Shown one piece after another: positions 17,738 through 25,300 of a stretch of 64,000 nt of DNA. Origin of the DNA: Nonomuraea angiospora. GTDB taxonomy: Bacteria; Actinomycetota; Actinomycetes; Streptosporangiales; Streptosporangiaceae. A model generated the notes under the pieces. The model was not told the DNA's origin. It worked only from the letters and a program-made list of their open reading frames with translations, and did no database searches. The position numbers and the translations under genes were made by a program. How positions within the stretch are numbered: the stretch's first letter is position 1; each line of letters begins with the position of its first letter. The stretch spans positions 2,542,001 to 2,606,000 of the forward strand of contig NZ_JADBEK010000001.1 of assembly GCF_014873145.1 (NCBI RefSeq). Reading direction: 5' to 3'.

Positions 17738-18655
17738 ATGGACCCTGTCAGGCAGATCGCGCAGGCCGTGCTGTACGAGGGCTACCTGCTGTGGCCGTAC
17801 CGGGAGTCGTCGCTGAAGAACCGGCACCGCTGGACGATCGGCGGCGTCCACCCCGAGGCGTACGGGCGGGCCCATGACGGCAACCCGTGGCTGATGCGTA
17901 CCGAGTGCCTGCTCGAAGCCGGGCCCCGCGACGTCGTCGAGGTGTCCGTACGCTTCCTGCACGTCGTCACCCGGCTCCGCGCCGGACAGCCGGAGGCGAC
18001 CGGCGAGGAGGCGCAGGAGCGTGAGGTGAGCCTGCCGGGCCTGGTCCTGGAGGACCTGATGCACGGCCCGGTCATCGAGAAGATCGACATCCCGGCCCGG
18101 GACCGGTCCCCCGAAGGGGGCTGGCGGGAGCTGTGCGGCCGGATCGAGGCGAGCGCGCGGCGGCTGCGCCCGGACCTGTTCCGGATCACGGTCGAGGTGG
18201 TCAACACCACGCCCTGGCCCGGCGGCGGCCGCGAGGAGGCCATGCGGCGCACGCTGGTCTCCGCGCACACCGTGCTGCGCGCGCCGCAGGCTCGGTTCGT
18301 CTCCCTCATGGACCCGCCGGAGGACCTGCGGGCGGAGGCGGCGGGCTGCGACAACGCCGGCGTCTGGCCGGTGCTGGCCGGGCCGGAGGGCGACCGGCAC
18401 ACCGTGCTGGCCGCGCCGATCATCCTCTACGACCACCCGCGGATCTCGCCGGAGAGCCCCGGCGACCTCTTCGACGCGACCGAGATCGACCAGCTCCTCA
18501 CGCTGAGCGTGCTCGCCCTCAGTGACCGGGAACGGGAGGAGATCCGCCACGGGGACCCGCGCGCCCGCGCGATCCTCGAGCGCTGCGACTCCCTCACACC
18601 CGACGAGCTGATGCGGTTGCACGGCATCATGCGCAGGACGGAGCCACACGAATGA
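17738..18655 (+). CDS. Conserved hydrogenase-locus protein of unknown function
   Basis: A 305-residue protein 6 bp after the previous gene and overlapping the next by ATGA. It begins DPVRQIAQAVLYEGYLLWPY and has conserved stretches such as NRHRWTIGGVHPEAYGRAHD, FVSLMDPPEDLRAEAAGCDN, APIILYDHPRISPESPGDLF and a C-terminal TPDELMRLHGIMRR. No membrane segment or classical cofactor motif is visible. The family is typically found beside DUF5947 and DUF6084 in actinobacterial hydrogenase loci. The function is unknown; cytosolic assembly factor is the plain guess. Confidence 0.75.
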   Translation: MDPVRQIAQAVLYEGYLLWPYRESSLKNRHRWTIGGVHPEAYGRAHDGNPWLMRTECLLEAGPRDVVEVSVRFLHVVTRLRAGQPEATGEEAQEREVSLPGLVLEDLMHGPVIEKIDIPARDRSPEGGWRELCGRIEASARRLRPDLFRITVEVVNTTPWPGGGREEAMRRTLVSAHTVLRAPQARFVSLMDPPEDLRAEAAGCDNAGVWPVLAGPEGDRHTVLAAPIILYDHPRISPESPGDLFDATEIDQLLTLSVLALSDREREEIRHGDPRARAILERCDSLTPDELMRLHGIMRRTEPHE

Positions 18656-19473
18656 CGGGATTCTGGACCCGGATGGCGGGCCGCGGCCCGGACGAGGTCG
18701 TCATCGCCGGCGTGCCGGTCGGGCCGGGCAGCCGGGTACGGCTGCGGCCCCGCGCGCAGGCCGACGTCTTCGACCTCGTGCTGGACGGCCGCGTGGCCGT
18801 CGTGGAGAGCGTGGAGCAGGACGACGAGGGCGCCTTCCACATCGCGGTCACGCTCGACGACGATCCCGGGCGCGACCTGGGCGAGGCCCGGCTGCCCGGG
18901 CACCGGTTCTTCTACTCCGCCGAGGAGATCGAGCCCCTCGGGGGGCAGGACGGCCGCCCGGCCCCCGGCCGCGTCCTGGTGGCCGGGATCGGGAACGTGT
19001 TCCTGGGGGACGACGGGTTCGGCGTCGAGGTGGCCCGCCACCTGGCCGGGCAGGCGGGCGTAGCGGGCATGGAGGTCGTCGACTTCGGCATCCGCGGCAT
19101 GGACCTGGCCTACGCCCTGCAACGGGACTACACGGGCGTGGTCTTCGTGGACGCGGCCCCGCGCGGCCTGGCTCCCGGGACGCTCACCGTCCTCGAACCC
19201 GACCTGCCGGACGGGGACGGCGCGTCGGTGGAGACGCACGGCATGGACCCGGTCCAGGTCCTGCGGCTGGCCCGGCAGCTCGGCCGGCTCCCCGCGCGGG
19301 TGCGGGTCGTCTGCTGCGAGCCGGCGTCGGTCGAGGAGGACCCGTTCGAGCTGAGCGCGCCGGTGCGCGCGATGGTCGGCGAGGCGGCCGGCCTAGTGAA
19401 GTCCCTGGTTATGGAAATGATTGCGGAAAGTGCCACTCCGGACGCCCGCGATCCGGCACCCACGGTGAGGTGA
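18652..19473 (+). CDS. Hydrogenase maturation protease with extra N-terminal domain
   Basis: The C-terminal 165 residues form a HyaD/HycI-type endopeptidase that trims the large-subunit tail after Ni insertion. Visible are the nucleotide-like start VLVAGIGNVFLGDDGFGVEV with the metal-binding acid, DFGIRGMDLAYAL, FVDAAPRGLAPG and the His motif ETHGMDPVQVLRLAR. The N-terminal ~95 residues are an additional β-rich domain (DEVVIAGVPVGPGSRVRL; FYSAEEIEPLGG) not found in classical proteases. At 273 residues it is longer than the usual 150-180. The likely substrate is the 23-residue tail of HhyL. It starts in ATGA overlap with the gene before. Confidence 0.88.
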   Translation: MTGFWTRMAGRGPDEVVIAGVPVGPGSRVRLRPRAQADVFDLVLDGRVAVVESVEQDDEGAFHIAVTLDDDPGRDLGEARLPGHRFFYSAEEIEPLGGQDGRPAPGRVLVAGIGNVFLGDDGFGVEVARHLAGQAGVAGMEVVDFGIRGMDLAYALQRDYTGVVFVDAAPRGLAPGTLTVLEPDLPDGDGASVETHGMDPVQVLRLARQLGRLPARVRVVCCEPASVEEDPFELSAPVRAMVGEAAGLVKSLVMEMIAESATPDARDPAPTVR

Positions 19474-19479
19474 TGTGAG

Positions 19480-19587
19480 ATGTGGAAGTCGCGCACGGTG
19501 AAGCTGGTCGTGCTCTGCGGATTGGCGCTGGTCGTCATCCGCCAATGGCCGGACATCCGGCGATACATCAAGATGGAGCGAATGTAG
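19480..19587 (+). CDS. 35-residue membrane microprotein (DUF6893-like)
   Basis: ATG 19480 opens a 35-residue frame ending in TAG at 19587, just after the protease and 7 bp before hypA. It has one hydrophobic helix (VKLVVLCGLALVVIRQWP) between basic ends, then DIRRYIKMERM. The basic C-terminal -RYIKMERM ending resembles what I recall of the DUF6893 small-protein family. GAGGTGATGTGAG upstream gives a usable ribosome site. A single-pass peptide inside a hydrogenase operon could help anchor or stabilise the otherwise soluble enzyme at the membrane; that is inference. Confidence 0.7.
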   Translation: MWKSRTVKLVVLCGLALVVIRQWPDIRRYIKMERM

Positions 19588-19594
19588 GGACACC

Positions 19595-19978
19595 ATGCAT
19601 GAGATCGGGATGTGCGAGGGGCTCGTCGAGCTGATCGAGCAGCAGGCGGGAGGCAGGGCGGTCGCGGCCGCCCGGGTACGCGTCGGAGCCCGGCACGCCG
19701 TCGTCGACGAGGCCTTCGGGCAGGCGTTCACGCTGGCCGCGGCCGGCACGGCCGTGCAGGACGCGGTGGTGGAGCTGGTCATCACGCCGATGACGGTCGG
19801 CTGCCGCAACTGCGGCGAGCGCTCCGAGTCGGTGGACACGCTGGCGGTCTGCCCGGGCTGCGGCGACGACGGCGTCGACATCAGCGGCGGTGACGAGCTG
19901 GTCCTGGAGTCGCTCACCTTCGCCACGTCAGGCGCGTCCGGCGGGGAGGTGCCCGGTGTGCCTTGGCATTCCAGGTGA
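19595..19978 (+). CDS. hypA: Hydrogenase nickel chaperone HypA
   Basis: A 127-residue nickel insertion factor. The N-terminal MHE is the nickel site and the zinc site is formed by two CxxC motifs (GCRNCGERS and VCPGCGDDG, about residues 67-90). It normally works with HypB; no hypB is present in this window, so the GTPase must be elsewhere or replaced. The last part overlaps the start of hypC by 23 bp, which supports coupled translation. The C-terminal tail after the zinc domain (SGASGGEVPGVPWHSR) is longer than in many homologues because of this overlap. Confidence 0.95.
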   Translation: MHEIGMCEGLVELIEQQAGGRAVAAARVRVGARHAVVDEAFGQAFTLAAAGTAVQDAVVELVITPMTVGCRNCGERSESVDTLAVCPGCGDDGVDISGGDELVLESLTFATSGASGGEVPGVPWHSR

Positions 19979-20228
19979 GCTCGTCGAGCGCCTGCCCGAA
20001 CACGAAGACCTCGCCGTGGTGGACGTCAGCGGCGTGCGCCGGCGCATCAACGTCGGCCTGCTCGCCGACGAGGCGCTCGGGCCCGGCGACTGGGTGCTCG
20101 TGCACGTCGGGTTCGCGCTGTCCAAGATCTCCGAGCTGGAGGCGCAGGCGGTGCTCGACTACCTCAACGGGCTCGGACAGCCGTACGAGGACGAGCTCGA
20201 CGCGCTGCGCACCTCGGACATCGCCTAG
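19956..20228 (+). CDS. hypC: Hydrogenase assembly chaperone HypC
   Basis: A 90-residue chaperone that carries the Fe(CN)2CO unit with HypD to the large subunit. The GTG start at 19956 gives the obligatory Met-Cys N-terminus (MCLGIPGELVERL), and GGGGAGG lies 6 nt upstream. Further conserved parts are DVSGVRRRINVGLL and GDWVLVHVGFALSKI. It overlaps hypA and is followed by hypD after 12 bp. A second, divergent HypC-like gene is at 23088, so this one is the likely partner of HypD. Confidence 0.95.
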   Translation: MCLGIPGELVERLPEHEDLAVVDVSGVRRRINVGLLADEALGPGDWVLVHVGFALSKISELEAQAVLDYLNGLGQPYEDELDALRTSDIA

Positions 20229-20240
20229 GAAGGACCTCTG

Positions 20241-21398
20241 ATGCGGTTCGTCGATGAGTACCGCGACGCGGGCACGGCGCGGGCGCTGGCCGCGCAGATC
20301 GCCGCCCGCTGCCGGCCGGGGCGCCGATACACGTTCATGGAGGTGTGCGGCGGTCACACGCACACCATCTACAAGCACGGCCTGGAGGACCACCTGCCGG
20401 CCGAGGTGAACCTCGTGCACGGCCCCGGCTGCCCGGTCTGCGTGATCCCGATGGGCCGGGTGGACGACGCGATCCACATCGCCCGCCGGCCGGACGTGAT
20501 CATGACGTCGTTCGGCGACATGATGCGGGTGCCCGGCGGGCAGGGCTCGTTCCTGGACGCCAAGGCGGCGGGGGCCGACATCCGGATGGTGTACTCGCCG
20601 CTTGACGCGCTCAAGATCGCGCGGGCCAACCCGGACCGCAAGGTCGTCTTCATGGCCATCGGGTTCGAGACCACGGCGCCGTCCACGGCCATGACAGTGC
20701 TGCGCGCGGAGGCCGAGGGGCTGTCCAACTTCTCCGTCTTCTGCAACCACGTCATGATCATTCCGGCGATCAAGGCCATCCTCGACTCGCCGGACCTGCG
20801 GCTCGACGGGTTCATCGGGCCCGGCCACGTCTCGGCGGTGATCGGCTGCCAGCCGTACGAGTTCATCGCCCGCGACTACGGCAAGCCGCTGGTGGTCGCC
20901 GGGTTCGAGCCGCTGGACATCCTCGACTCCGTACACCGCCTGCTGACGCAGCTCGCCGAGGGGCGGTGCGAGGTGGAGAACCAGTACGCCCGCGTCGTGC
21001 CGTGGCAGGGCAACCGCATCGCGCTGTCGGCCATGGGCCGGGTGATGCGGCTGCGGCCGCACTTCGAGTGGCGCGGGCTCGGCTTCATCGCGCACTCCGC
21101 CCTCGCCATGTCGGACGAGTACGCCCGCTTCGACGCCGAACGCGTCTTCGACCTGCCCGGGGTCCGCGTCGCCGACCCGCGCTCGTGCCAGTGCGGCGAG
21201 GTGCTCAAGGGCGTGCTCAAGCCGTGGGAGTGCAAGGTGTTCGGCACCGCGTGCACCCCGGAGACGCCGATCGGCACCTGCATGGTCTCCTCCGAGGGCG
21301 CGTGCGCCGCGTACTACAACTTCGGGCGCTTCAGCCGCGAGGAGATGCGCACGACCGCCGCCCAAGGGCCGCAGGCCGAGGAGGCGAGCCGGGCATGA
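20241..21398 (+). CDS. hypD: Hydrogenase maturation protein HypD
   Basis: A 385-residue [4Fe-4S] protein, the scaffold where Fe receives CN and CO ligands. Family marks are MEVCGGHTHTIYKHGLE, VHGPGCPVCVIPMGRVD, GFETTAPSTAMTVLRAEAEG, and the C-terminal Cys set in DPRSCQCGEVLKG, CKVFGTACTPETPIGTCMVS and EGACAAYYNFGR. AGGAAGGA precedes the ATG. It overlaps hypE by ATGA. Everything expected for an active enzyme is present. Confidence 0.96.
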   Translation: MRFVDEYRDAGTARALAAQIAARCRPGRRYTFMEVCGGHTHTIYKHGLEDHLPAEVNLVHGPGCPVCVIPMGRVDDAIHIARRPDVIMTSFGDMMRVPGGQGSFLDAKAAGADIRMVYSPLDALKIARANPDRKVVFMAIGFETTAPSTAMTVLRAEAEGLSNFSVFCNHVMIIPAIKAILDSPDLRLDGFIGPGHVSAVIGCQPYEFIARDYGKPLVVAGFEPLDILDSVHRLLTQLAEGRCEVENQYARVVPWQGNRIALSAMGRVMRLRPHFEWRGLGFIAHSALAMSDEYARFDAERVFDLPGVRVADPRSCQCGEVLKGVLKPWECKVFGTACTPETPIGTCMVSSEGACAAYYNFGRFSREEMRTTAAQGPQAEEASRA

Positions 21399-22468
21399 AC
21401 CGCGAACAGCAGGTCCTGGCCCGCATCGAGCGGATCCGGCGGCGCAAGCCCGTCGTCAGGGAGGAGCGCATCACGCTCGCCCACGGCGCCGGGGGCAAGG
21501 CCACGCACACCCTGATCGAGGCCGTCTTCCTGGAGGCGTTCCGCAACCCGCTGCTCGCGCCGCTGGACGACGGCGCGCTCCTGCGGGTGGGCGGCGAGCG
21601 CCTGGCCTTCACCACCGACTCCTTCGTGGTCTCGCCGCTGTTCTTCCCCGGCGGGGACATCGGCGACCTGGCCGTCAACGGCACCGTGAACGACCTGGCC
21701 ATGTGCGGGGCCCGGCCGGCCCACCTGTCGGCCGGCTTCGTCCTGGAGGAGGGCTTCCCCGTCGCCGACCTGCGGCGCATCACCGACTCGATGGCCGCCG
21801 CCGCGGCGGCGGCCGACGTCACGATCGTGACCGGCGACACCAAGGTCGTGCAGCGCGGCAAGGCCGACGGCTGCTTCATCACCACGGCCGGGGTCGGGCT
21901 CGTCGAGCAGCCGGTCACGCTGTCGGCCTCGCACGCGCGACCGGGGGACGCGGTCATCGTCTCGGGCCCGATCGGGGAGCACGGCGCCGCCATCATGCTG
22001 GCCAGGGACGACTTCGGCATCGAGGCGCCGATCGTCTCCGACACGGCGCCGCTGCACGCCATCGTCGCCGAACTGCTGGCCGCGATGCCGCAGCACGTCC
22101 GTACCCTGAGGGACGCCACCCGGGGAGGCGTGGCCACCGTCGTCAACGAGGTGGCCAACGCGTCGGAGGTGGCCGTAGTCCTGCGGGAGGACGACATCCC
22201 GGTGCGGCCGGAGGTCACCGGCGTGTGCGAGCTGCTCGGCCTCGACCCGCTCTACGTCGCCTGCGAGGGCCGGTTCGTCACGGTGGTCGACGGCGAGCAC
22301 GCCGGGCGGGCCCTCGAGGTGCTGCGCTCCCATCCGCTGGGCGCCGAGGCCGCGATCATCGGGACCGTCGCCGCGGCTCCGGCCGGGCTGGTCCTGCTGC
22401 GCACCGCCTTCGGCGGCACCCGGGTGGTGGACGTCCTGGTGGGCGACCCGCTGCCCCGCATCTGCTGA
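21395..22468 (+). CDS. hypE: Hydrogenase maturation protein HypE
   Basis: A 357-residue PurM-like ATPase that dehydrates the thiocarbamate on its C-terminal Cys to thiocyanate. The ending PRIC carries that Cys. Other marks are LAHGAGGKATHTLIEAVF, LDDGALLRVGG, NDLAMCGARPAHLSAG, VTGDTKVVQRGKADG, and LRDATRGGVATVVNEVA. The first 25 residues (REQQVLARIERIRRRKPVV) are a basic helical extension. It ends the forward hydrogenase operon; 24 bp later the convergent SIS gene ends. Confidence 0.95.
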   Translation: MNREQQVLARIERIRRRKPVVREERITLAHGAGGKATHTLIEAVFLEAFRNPLLAPLDDGALLRVGGERLAFTTDSFVVSPLFFPGGDIGDLAVNGTVNDLAMCGARPAHLSAGFVLEEGFPVADLRRITDSMAAAAAAADVTIVTGDTKVVQRGKADGCFITTAGVGLVEQPVTLSASHARPGDAVIVSGPIGEHGAAIMLARDDFGIEAPIVSDTAPLHAIVAELLAAMPQHVRTLRDATRGGVATVVNEVANASEVAVVLREDDIPVRPEVTGVCELLGLDPLYVACEGRFVTVVDGEHAGRALEVLRSHPLGAEAAIIGTVAAAPAGLVLLRTAFGGTRVVDVLVGDPLPRIC

Positions 22469-22491
22469 GCCCTGGTGGGGCGGGCGATCCG

Positions 22492-23091
22492 CTACCGCGC
22501 CGCGGCCGACACCAGCTCGGCCAGCACGTGGTAGAGGGTCGCCTGCGCCTCCTGGATGCGGTGCACCGACGACGACGGGACCACGAACAGGTGCTCGGCC
22601 AGCCGCTCCTCGGCCATGCGGCCGCCACCGGAGCCGGCGAACCCGACGGTCACCATCCGCAGGCTCGCGGCCCGCTCCAGGCCGCGCAGCACGTTGGCCG
22701 AGCCGCCGCTGGTGGACAGGGCGCAGGCGACGTCGCCCTCGCCGCCGAGCGCGGCGAGCTGCCGGGCGAACACCACCTCGAAGCCGACGTCGTTGCCGAG
22801 CGCCGTCACGAGCGCCGTGTCGGCCGCCAGCGACACCGCGGGCAGACCCCGCCCGGTGAACAGGTCCGCCACCGACTGCGCGTCGGTGCTGCTGCCGCCG
22901 TTCCCGAACGTGAACAGCCGCCCCCCGCCGCGGAAGGCGGCGGCCAGCGCCCCCGCGCACGCCGCCAGCGGGCCCGCCATCTCGTCGAGCACCCGCCGCC
23001 GCAGCTCCAGGCTCTCGCGGGCCTTCTCCACGGTGGACGCCGTCAGGTCGAGCGGGTCGCGCCGCAGGAACGGGTAGAGCGTCCCGGTCAT
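22492..23091 (-). CDS. GmhA-like SIS-domain protein (first of two)
   Basis: A 199-residue sugar-isomerase-fold protein of the phosphoheptose-isomerase/DiaA type. The SIS core shows GGRLFTFGNGGSSTDAQSVA, then LSTSGGSANVLRGLERA and VGFAGSGGGRMAEERLAEH, a typical phosphosugar pocket; the C-terminal ETLYHVLAEL-type helix is seen as QATLYHVLAELV. The start ATG overlaps the stop of the HypC-like gene (ATGA). It forms a three-gene unit with that gene and a second SIS protein, convergent with hypE. Sedoheptulose-7-phosphate isomerase is the usual label, but a sugar pathway is not seen here. Confidence 0.8.
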   Translation of the reverse strand: MTGTLYPFLRRDPLDLTASTVEKARESLELRRRVLDEMAGPLAACAGALAAAFRGGGRLFTFGNGGSSTDAQSVADLFTGRGLPAVSLAADTALVTALGNDVGFEVVFARQLAALGGEGDVACALSTSGGSANVLRGLERAASLRMVTVGFAGSGGGRMAEERLAEHLFVVPSSSVHRIQEAQATLYHVLAELVSAAAR

Positions 23092-23315
23092 CGGTAGTCC
23101 CTTCCGAGTACGGCGATCGCCTCGCCCGCGTGCACCAGCACGGTGTCCCCGACCTGGACCTCCACCAGCCCCACGCTGATCTCCTCGGTCCCGGCGCCGG
23201 TGTCGGCCCGTGCCAGCCCGTCGGGCAGCAGCCCCACGACCCGGACGGCCACGGCCACATCCCCACACGTCACGCAGGAGTCGCAGGTCTCCTCCTCCGC
23301 GGGCTCGCCGCTCAC
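23088..23315 (-). CDS. HypC/HupF-like protein with Cys-rich N-terminus
   Basis: A 75-residue relative of HypC. The C-terminal part is HypC-like (VEVQVGDTVLVHAGEAIAVL), but the N-terminus is not Met-Cys-x-x-Pro. Instead it starts VSGEPAEEETCDSCVTCGDV, giving a C-x-x-C-x-x-C cluster. The GTG start lies in a GTGA overlap with the upstream SIS gene and its stop overlaps the next SIS gene, so all three are coupled. It cannot work exactly as HypC since the essential Cys2 is missing; metal or Fe-S binding through the three Cys is plausible but inferred. Confidence 0.8.
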   Translation of the reverse strand: MSGEPAEEETCDSCVTCGDVAVAVRVVGLLPDGLARADTGAGTEEISVGLVEVQVGDTVLVHAGEAIAVLGRDYR

Positions 23316-23827
23316 TCGGGGCACTCCGACTCCTGGAACACGTGGACCAGCTCCCACAGCAGGTGGTACATGGTGATGTGAATCTCCCTCGCGACCAGCG
23401 GATCCGTGCTCCGCGCGGTCAGCACGTGCTCCGCCTGCGCGCACTCCTCGTCCGCCGTCAGGGCGACGGTCAGCATGCCGAGCCCGCGGGCGGCGGCCAG
23501 GTCGCCGTCGAACGGCCGGATCCCCACCGCGATGTCCTGGGGGCGTCCCAGCACCGGCAGCGCGGAGGGCTCCGCGCCCAGGCTGAATGCTGGAAGGGCG
23601 CGCTTGCCCACGATCACCGGGTGGGTGAACTCCACGGCCACGTGCGCCGCGTCCGAGGCGGCCTCGCCCCGGCCGAAAGCCAGCAGCCTGCCTCCACGCC
23701 GGAATCGCCCGGACATGGCGGACGCCGCCGCGACGACCGCGCCGGCGTCTTCCACCAGCGCCGCTCCCGCGGCCTCACGGATCCGATCGAGCACTTCGGC
23801 ATCCCGCCTTCCTGCGCTGCACGACAT
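23312..23827 (-). CDS. GmhA-like SIS-domain protein (second, divergent copy)
   Basis: About 171 residues from ATG 23827 (an earlier in-frame start at 23887 exists). The SIS fold is recognisable from GGRLLAFGRGEAASDAAHVA and MYHLLWELVHVFQESE, and it pairs with the SIS protein two genes on. Yet the usual phosphosugar Ser-rich loops are altered (GRGEAASDA in place of GNGGSAADA, and PFDGDLAAA in place of SxSG), so it may not bind the same ligand. Two dissimilar SIS subunits in one operon suggest a heteromeric complex, perhaps with one catalytic and one structural subunit. Confidence 0.7.
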   Translation of the reverse strand: MSCSAGRRDAEVLDRIREAAGAALVEDAGAVVAAASAMSGRFRRGGRLLAFGRGEAASDAAHVAVEFTHPVIVGKRALPAFSLGAEPSALPVLGRPQDIAVGIRPFDGDLAAARGLGMLTVALTADEECAQAEHVLTARSTDPLVAREIHITMYHLLWELVHVFQESECPE

Positions 23828-23944
23828 CGCCCATTCCACCGTGGTGCGCCACGAACGGCCCGCCTTTGCCCGCCACCGGTTCGGCAAGGTCCCGGCAAGA
23901 TTCGCCCACCCGAGACGGCGGCCGGGCCCCTAGACTCAGGGCTC

Positions 23945-24484
23945 GTGACCCAAGTGGATGAGCAGGGCCGCCTCGAGCCTCCTCTCGCGGCCGACGAGAC
24001 CGGGACCCTCCTGGGCTTCCTCGACTATCAGCGCGCGACCCTGGCGTGGAAGTGCTCGAACCTGGACGCGGCCGGGCTGAAGGCGACCGTCGGCGTGTCG
24101 CCGATGACGCTGGGCGGGATGCTCAAGCACCTCGCCTACGTCGAGAGCCACTGGTTCATCCGGTCGCTGCACGGCGCGGAGTGGCCGCCTCCGTGGGACA
24201 CGGTCGACTGGAAGGCCGACCACGACTGGGACTGGCACTCGGCCGCCGACGACACCCCCGAACAGCTCTTCGCGCTCTGGCAGGAGGCGGTGGACCGCTC
24301 GCGGGCGGCGGTGACGAAGGCGCTGGCCGACGGCGACCTCGGCCAGCCGGCCAAGCGCGGCTGGCCCGACGGCCAGACGCCCAGCCTGCGGTGGATCCTG
24401 TGCCACATGATCGAGGAGTACGCCCGGCACAACGGCCACGCGGACCTCATCCGGGAGTCGGTGGACGGGCTGACCGGGGAGTAG
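23945..24484 (+). CDS. DinB/DUF664-family protein
   Basis: A 179-residue four-helix bundle of the DinB superfamily. Conserved segments are LDYQRATLAWKCSNLDAAGL, GGMLKHLAYVESHWF with the first metal His, and MIEEYARHNGHADLIRE with the second His pair. Such proteins bind a divalent metal and include thiol-dependent S-transferases (mycothiol users in actinobacteria); the substrate is unknown. The start is GTG 23945. It stands 129 bp past the SIS operon start and just before an α/β hydrolase in the same direction. Confidence 0.85.
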   Translation: MTQVDEQGRLEPPLAADETGTLLGFLDYQRATLAWKCSNLDAAGLKATVGVSPMTLGGMLKHLAYVESHWFIRSLHGAEWPPPWDTVDWKADHDWDWHSAADDTPEQLFALWQEAVDRSRAAVTKALADGDLGQPAKRGWPDGQTPSLRWILCHMIEEYARHNGHADLIRESVDGLTGE

Positions 24485-24521
24485 TCGAATATTGTCGGTG
24501 AGCTGCTCTAACCTCGGGGCG

Positions 24522-25232
24522 ATGGACATCATCCTGATTCCCGGCCTCTGGCTCGACGCCTCGTCATGGGACGAGGTCGTCCCCGCGCTCGTGCGGGCCG
24601 GGCACCGCCCCCACGCGCTCACGCTGCCCGGCATGGAGTCGAAAGACGCCGACCGCTCCGAGATCACCCTGCTCGACCACGTCGGCGCGGTCGTCAAGGC
24701 GATCGACTCCTTCGACCCCGCCGGCGGCAAGGTGGTGCTGGTCGGCCACTCCGGCGGGGGCACGATCGCCCACATCGCCGCCGACGTGCGCCCCGACCGG
24801 GTCGCCCGGGTCGTCTTCGTCGACAGCGTGCCTCCCGGCGACGGCGGCCTCATCAACGACGAGCTCCCGGTCGAGAACGGTGAGATCCCGCTGCCCGACT
24901 GGGGGTTCTTCGAGGCGGAGGACCTTGTCGACCTCGACGACGAGCTGCGCGCGGCCTTCCGCGAGCGGGCGATCCCCTCGCCGGCCCGGGTCGCGAGCGA
25001 CCGGGTGCGGCTGTCGGACGAGCGCCGCTACGAGGTGCCCGCCACCGTCATCACCTGCGAGTTCTCGAGCGAGATGGTCCAGAAGTGGATAGGGCAGTCG
25101 CTCGCGTTCACGCAGGAGCTCGCCAAGATCCGCCACGTCGACTACGTCGACCTGCCCACGGGCCACTGGCCGCAGTTCACCCGGCCGGAGGAGCTGGGCC
25201 GCGCGATCGCGACCAGCGTCGGCCCCGCCTGA
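24522..25232 (+). CDS. Alpha/beta hydrolase
   Basis: A 236-residue α/β-hydrolase-fold enzyme. The oxyanion region is ILIPGLWLDASSWDEV, the nucleophile elbow VLVGHSGGGTIAHIA, and the catalytic His is in LPTGHWPQFTRPEEL; the acid is likely in the ATVITCEFSSEM strand region. The ATG at 24522 fits the family start. It probably hydrolyses a small ester or amide; no substrate can be named. The stop is followed 6 bp later by a 14-bp tandem repeat array. Confidence 0.85.
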   Translation: MDIILIPGLWLDASSWDEVVPALVRAGHRPHALTLPGMESKDADRSEITLLDHVGAVVKAIDSFDPAGGKVVLVGHSGGGTIAHIAADVRPDRVARVVFVDSVPPGDGGLINDELPVENGEIPLPDWGFFEAEDLVDLDDELRAAFRERAIPSPARVASDRVRLSDERRYEVPATVITCEFSSEMVQKWIGQSLAFTQELAKIRHVDYVDLPTGHWPQFTRPEELGRAIATSVGPA

Positions 25233-25238
25233 CGGCCC

Positions 25239-25294
25239 GGTCGGGGCGGCGCGGTCGGGGCGGCGCGGTCCGGGCGGCGCGGTCGTGACGGCGG
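25239..25294. repeat. 14-bp minisatellite, four units
   Basis: Four 14-bp units with consensus GGTCGGGGCGGCGC: two identical (25239-25252, 25253-25266), one with one change (25267-25280) and one degenerate (25281-25294). The array fills the gap between two convergent stops (25232 and 25301). The period equals that of the array at 6771, though the sequence differs. Confidence 0.85.
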
Positions 25295-25300
25295 ATGTGG

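Noticed and set aside
23088..23315. Second HypC-like gene as an ordinary hypC duplicate
   Set aside because: It lacks the essential Met-Cys start and has a CxxCxxC segment, so it was described as a HypC relative only.
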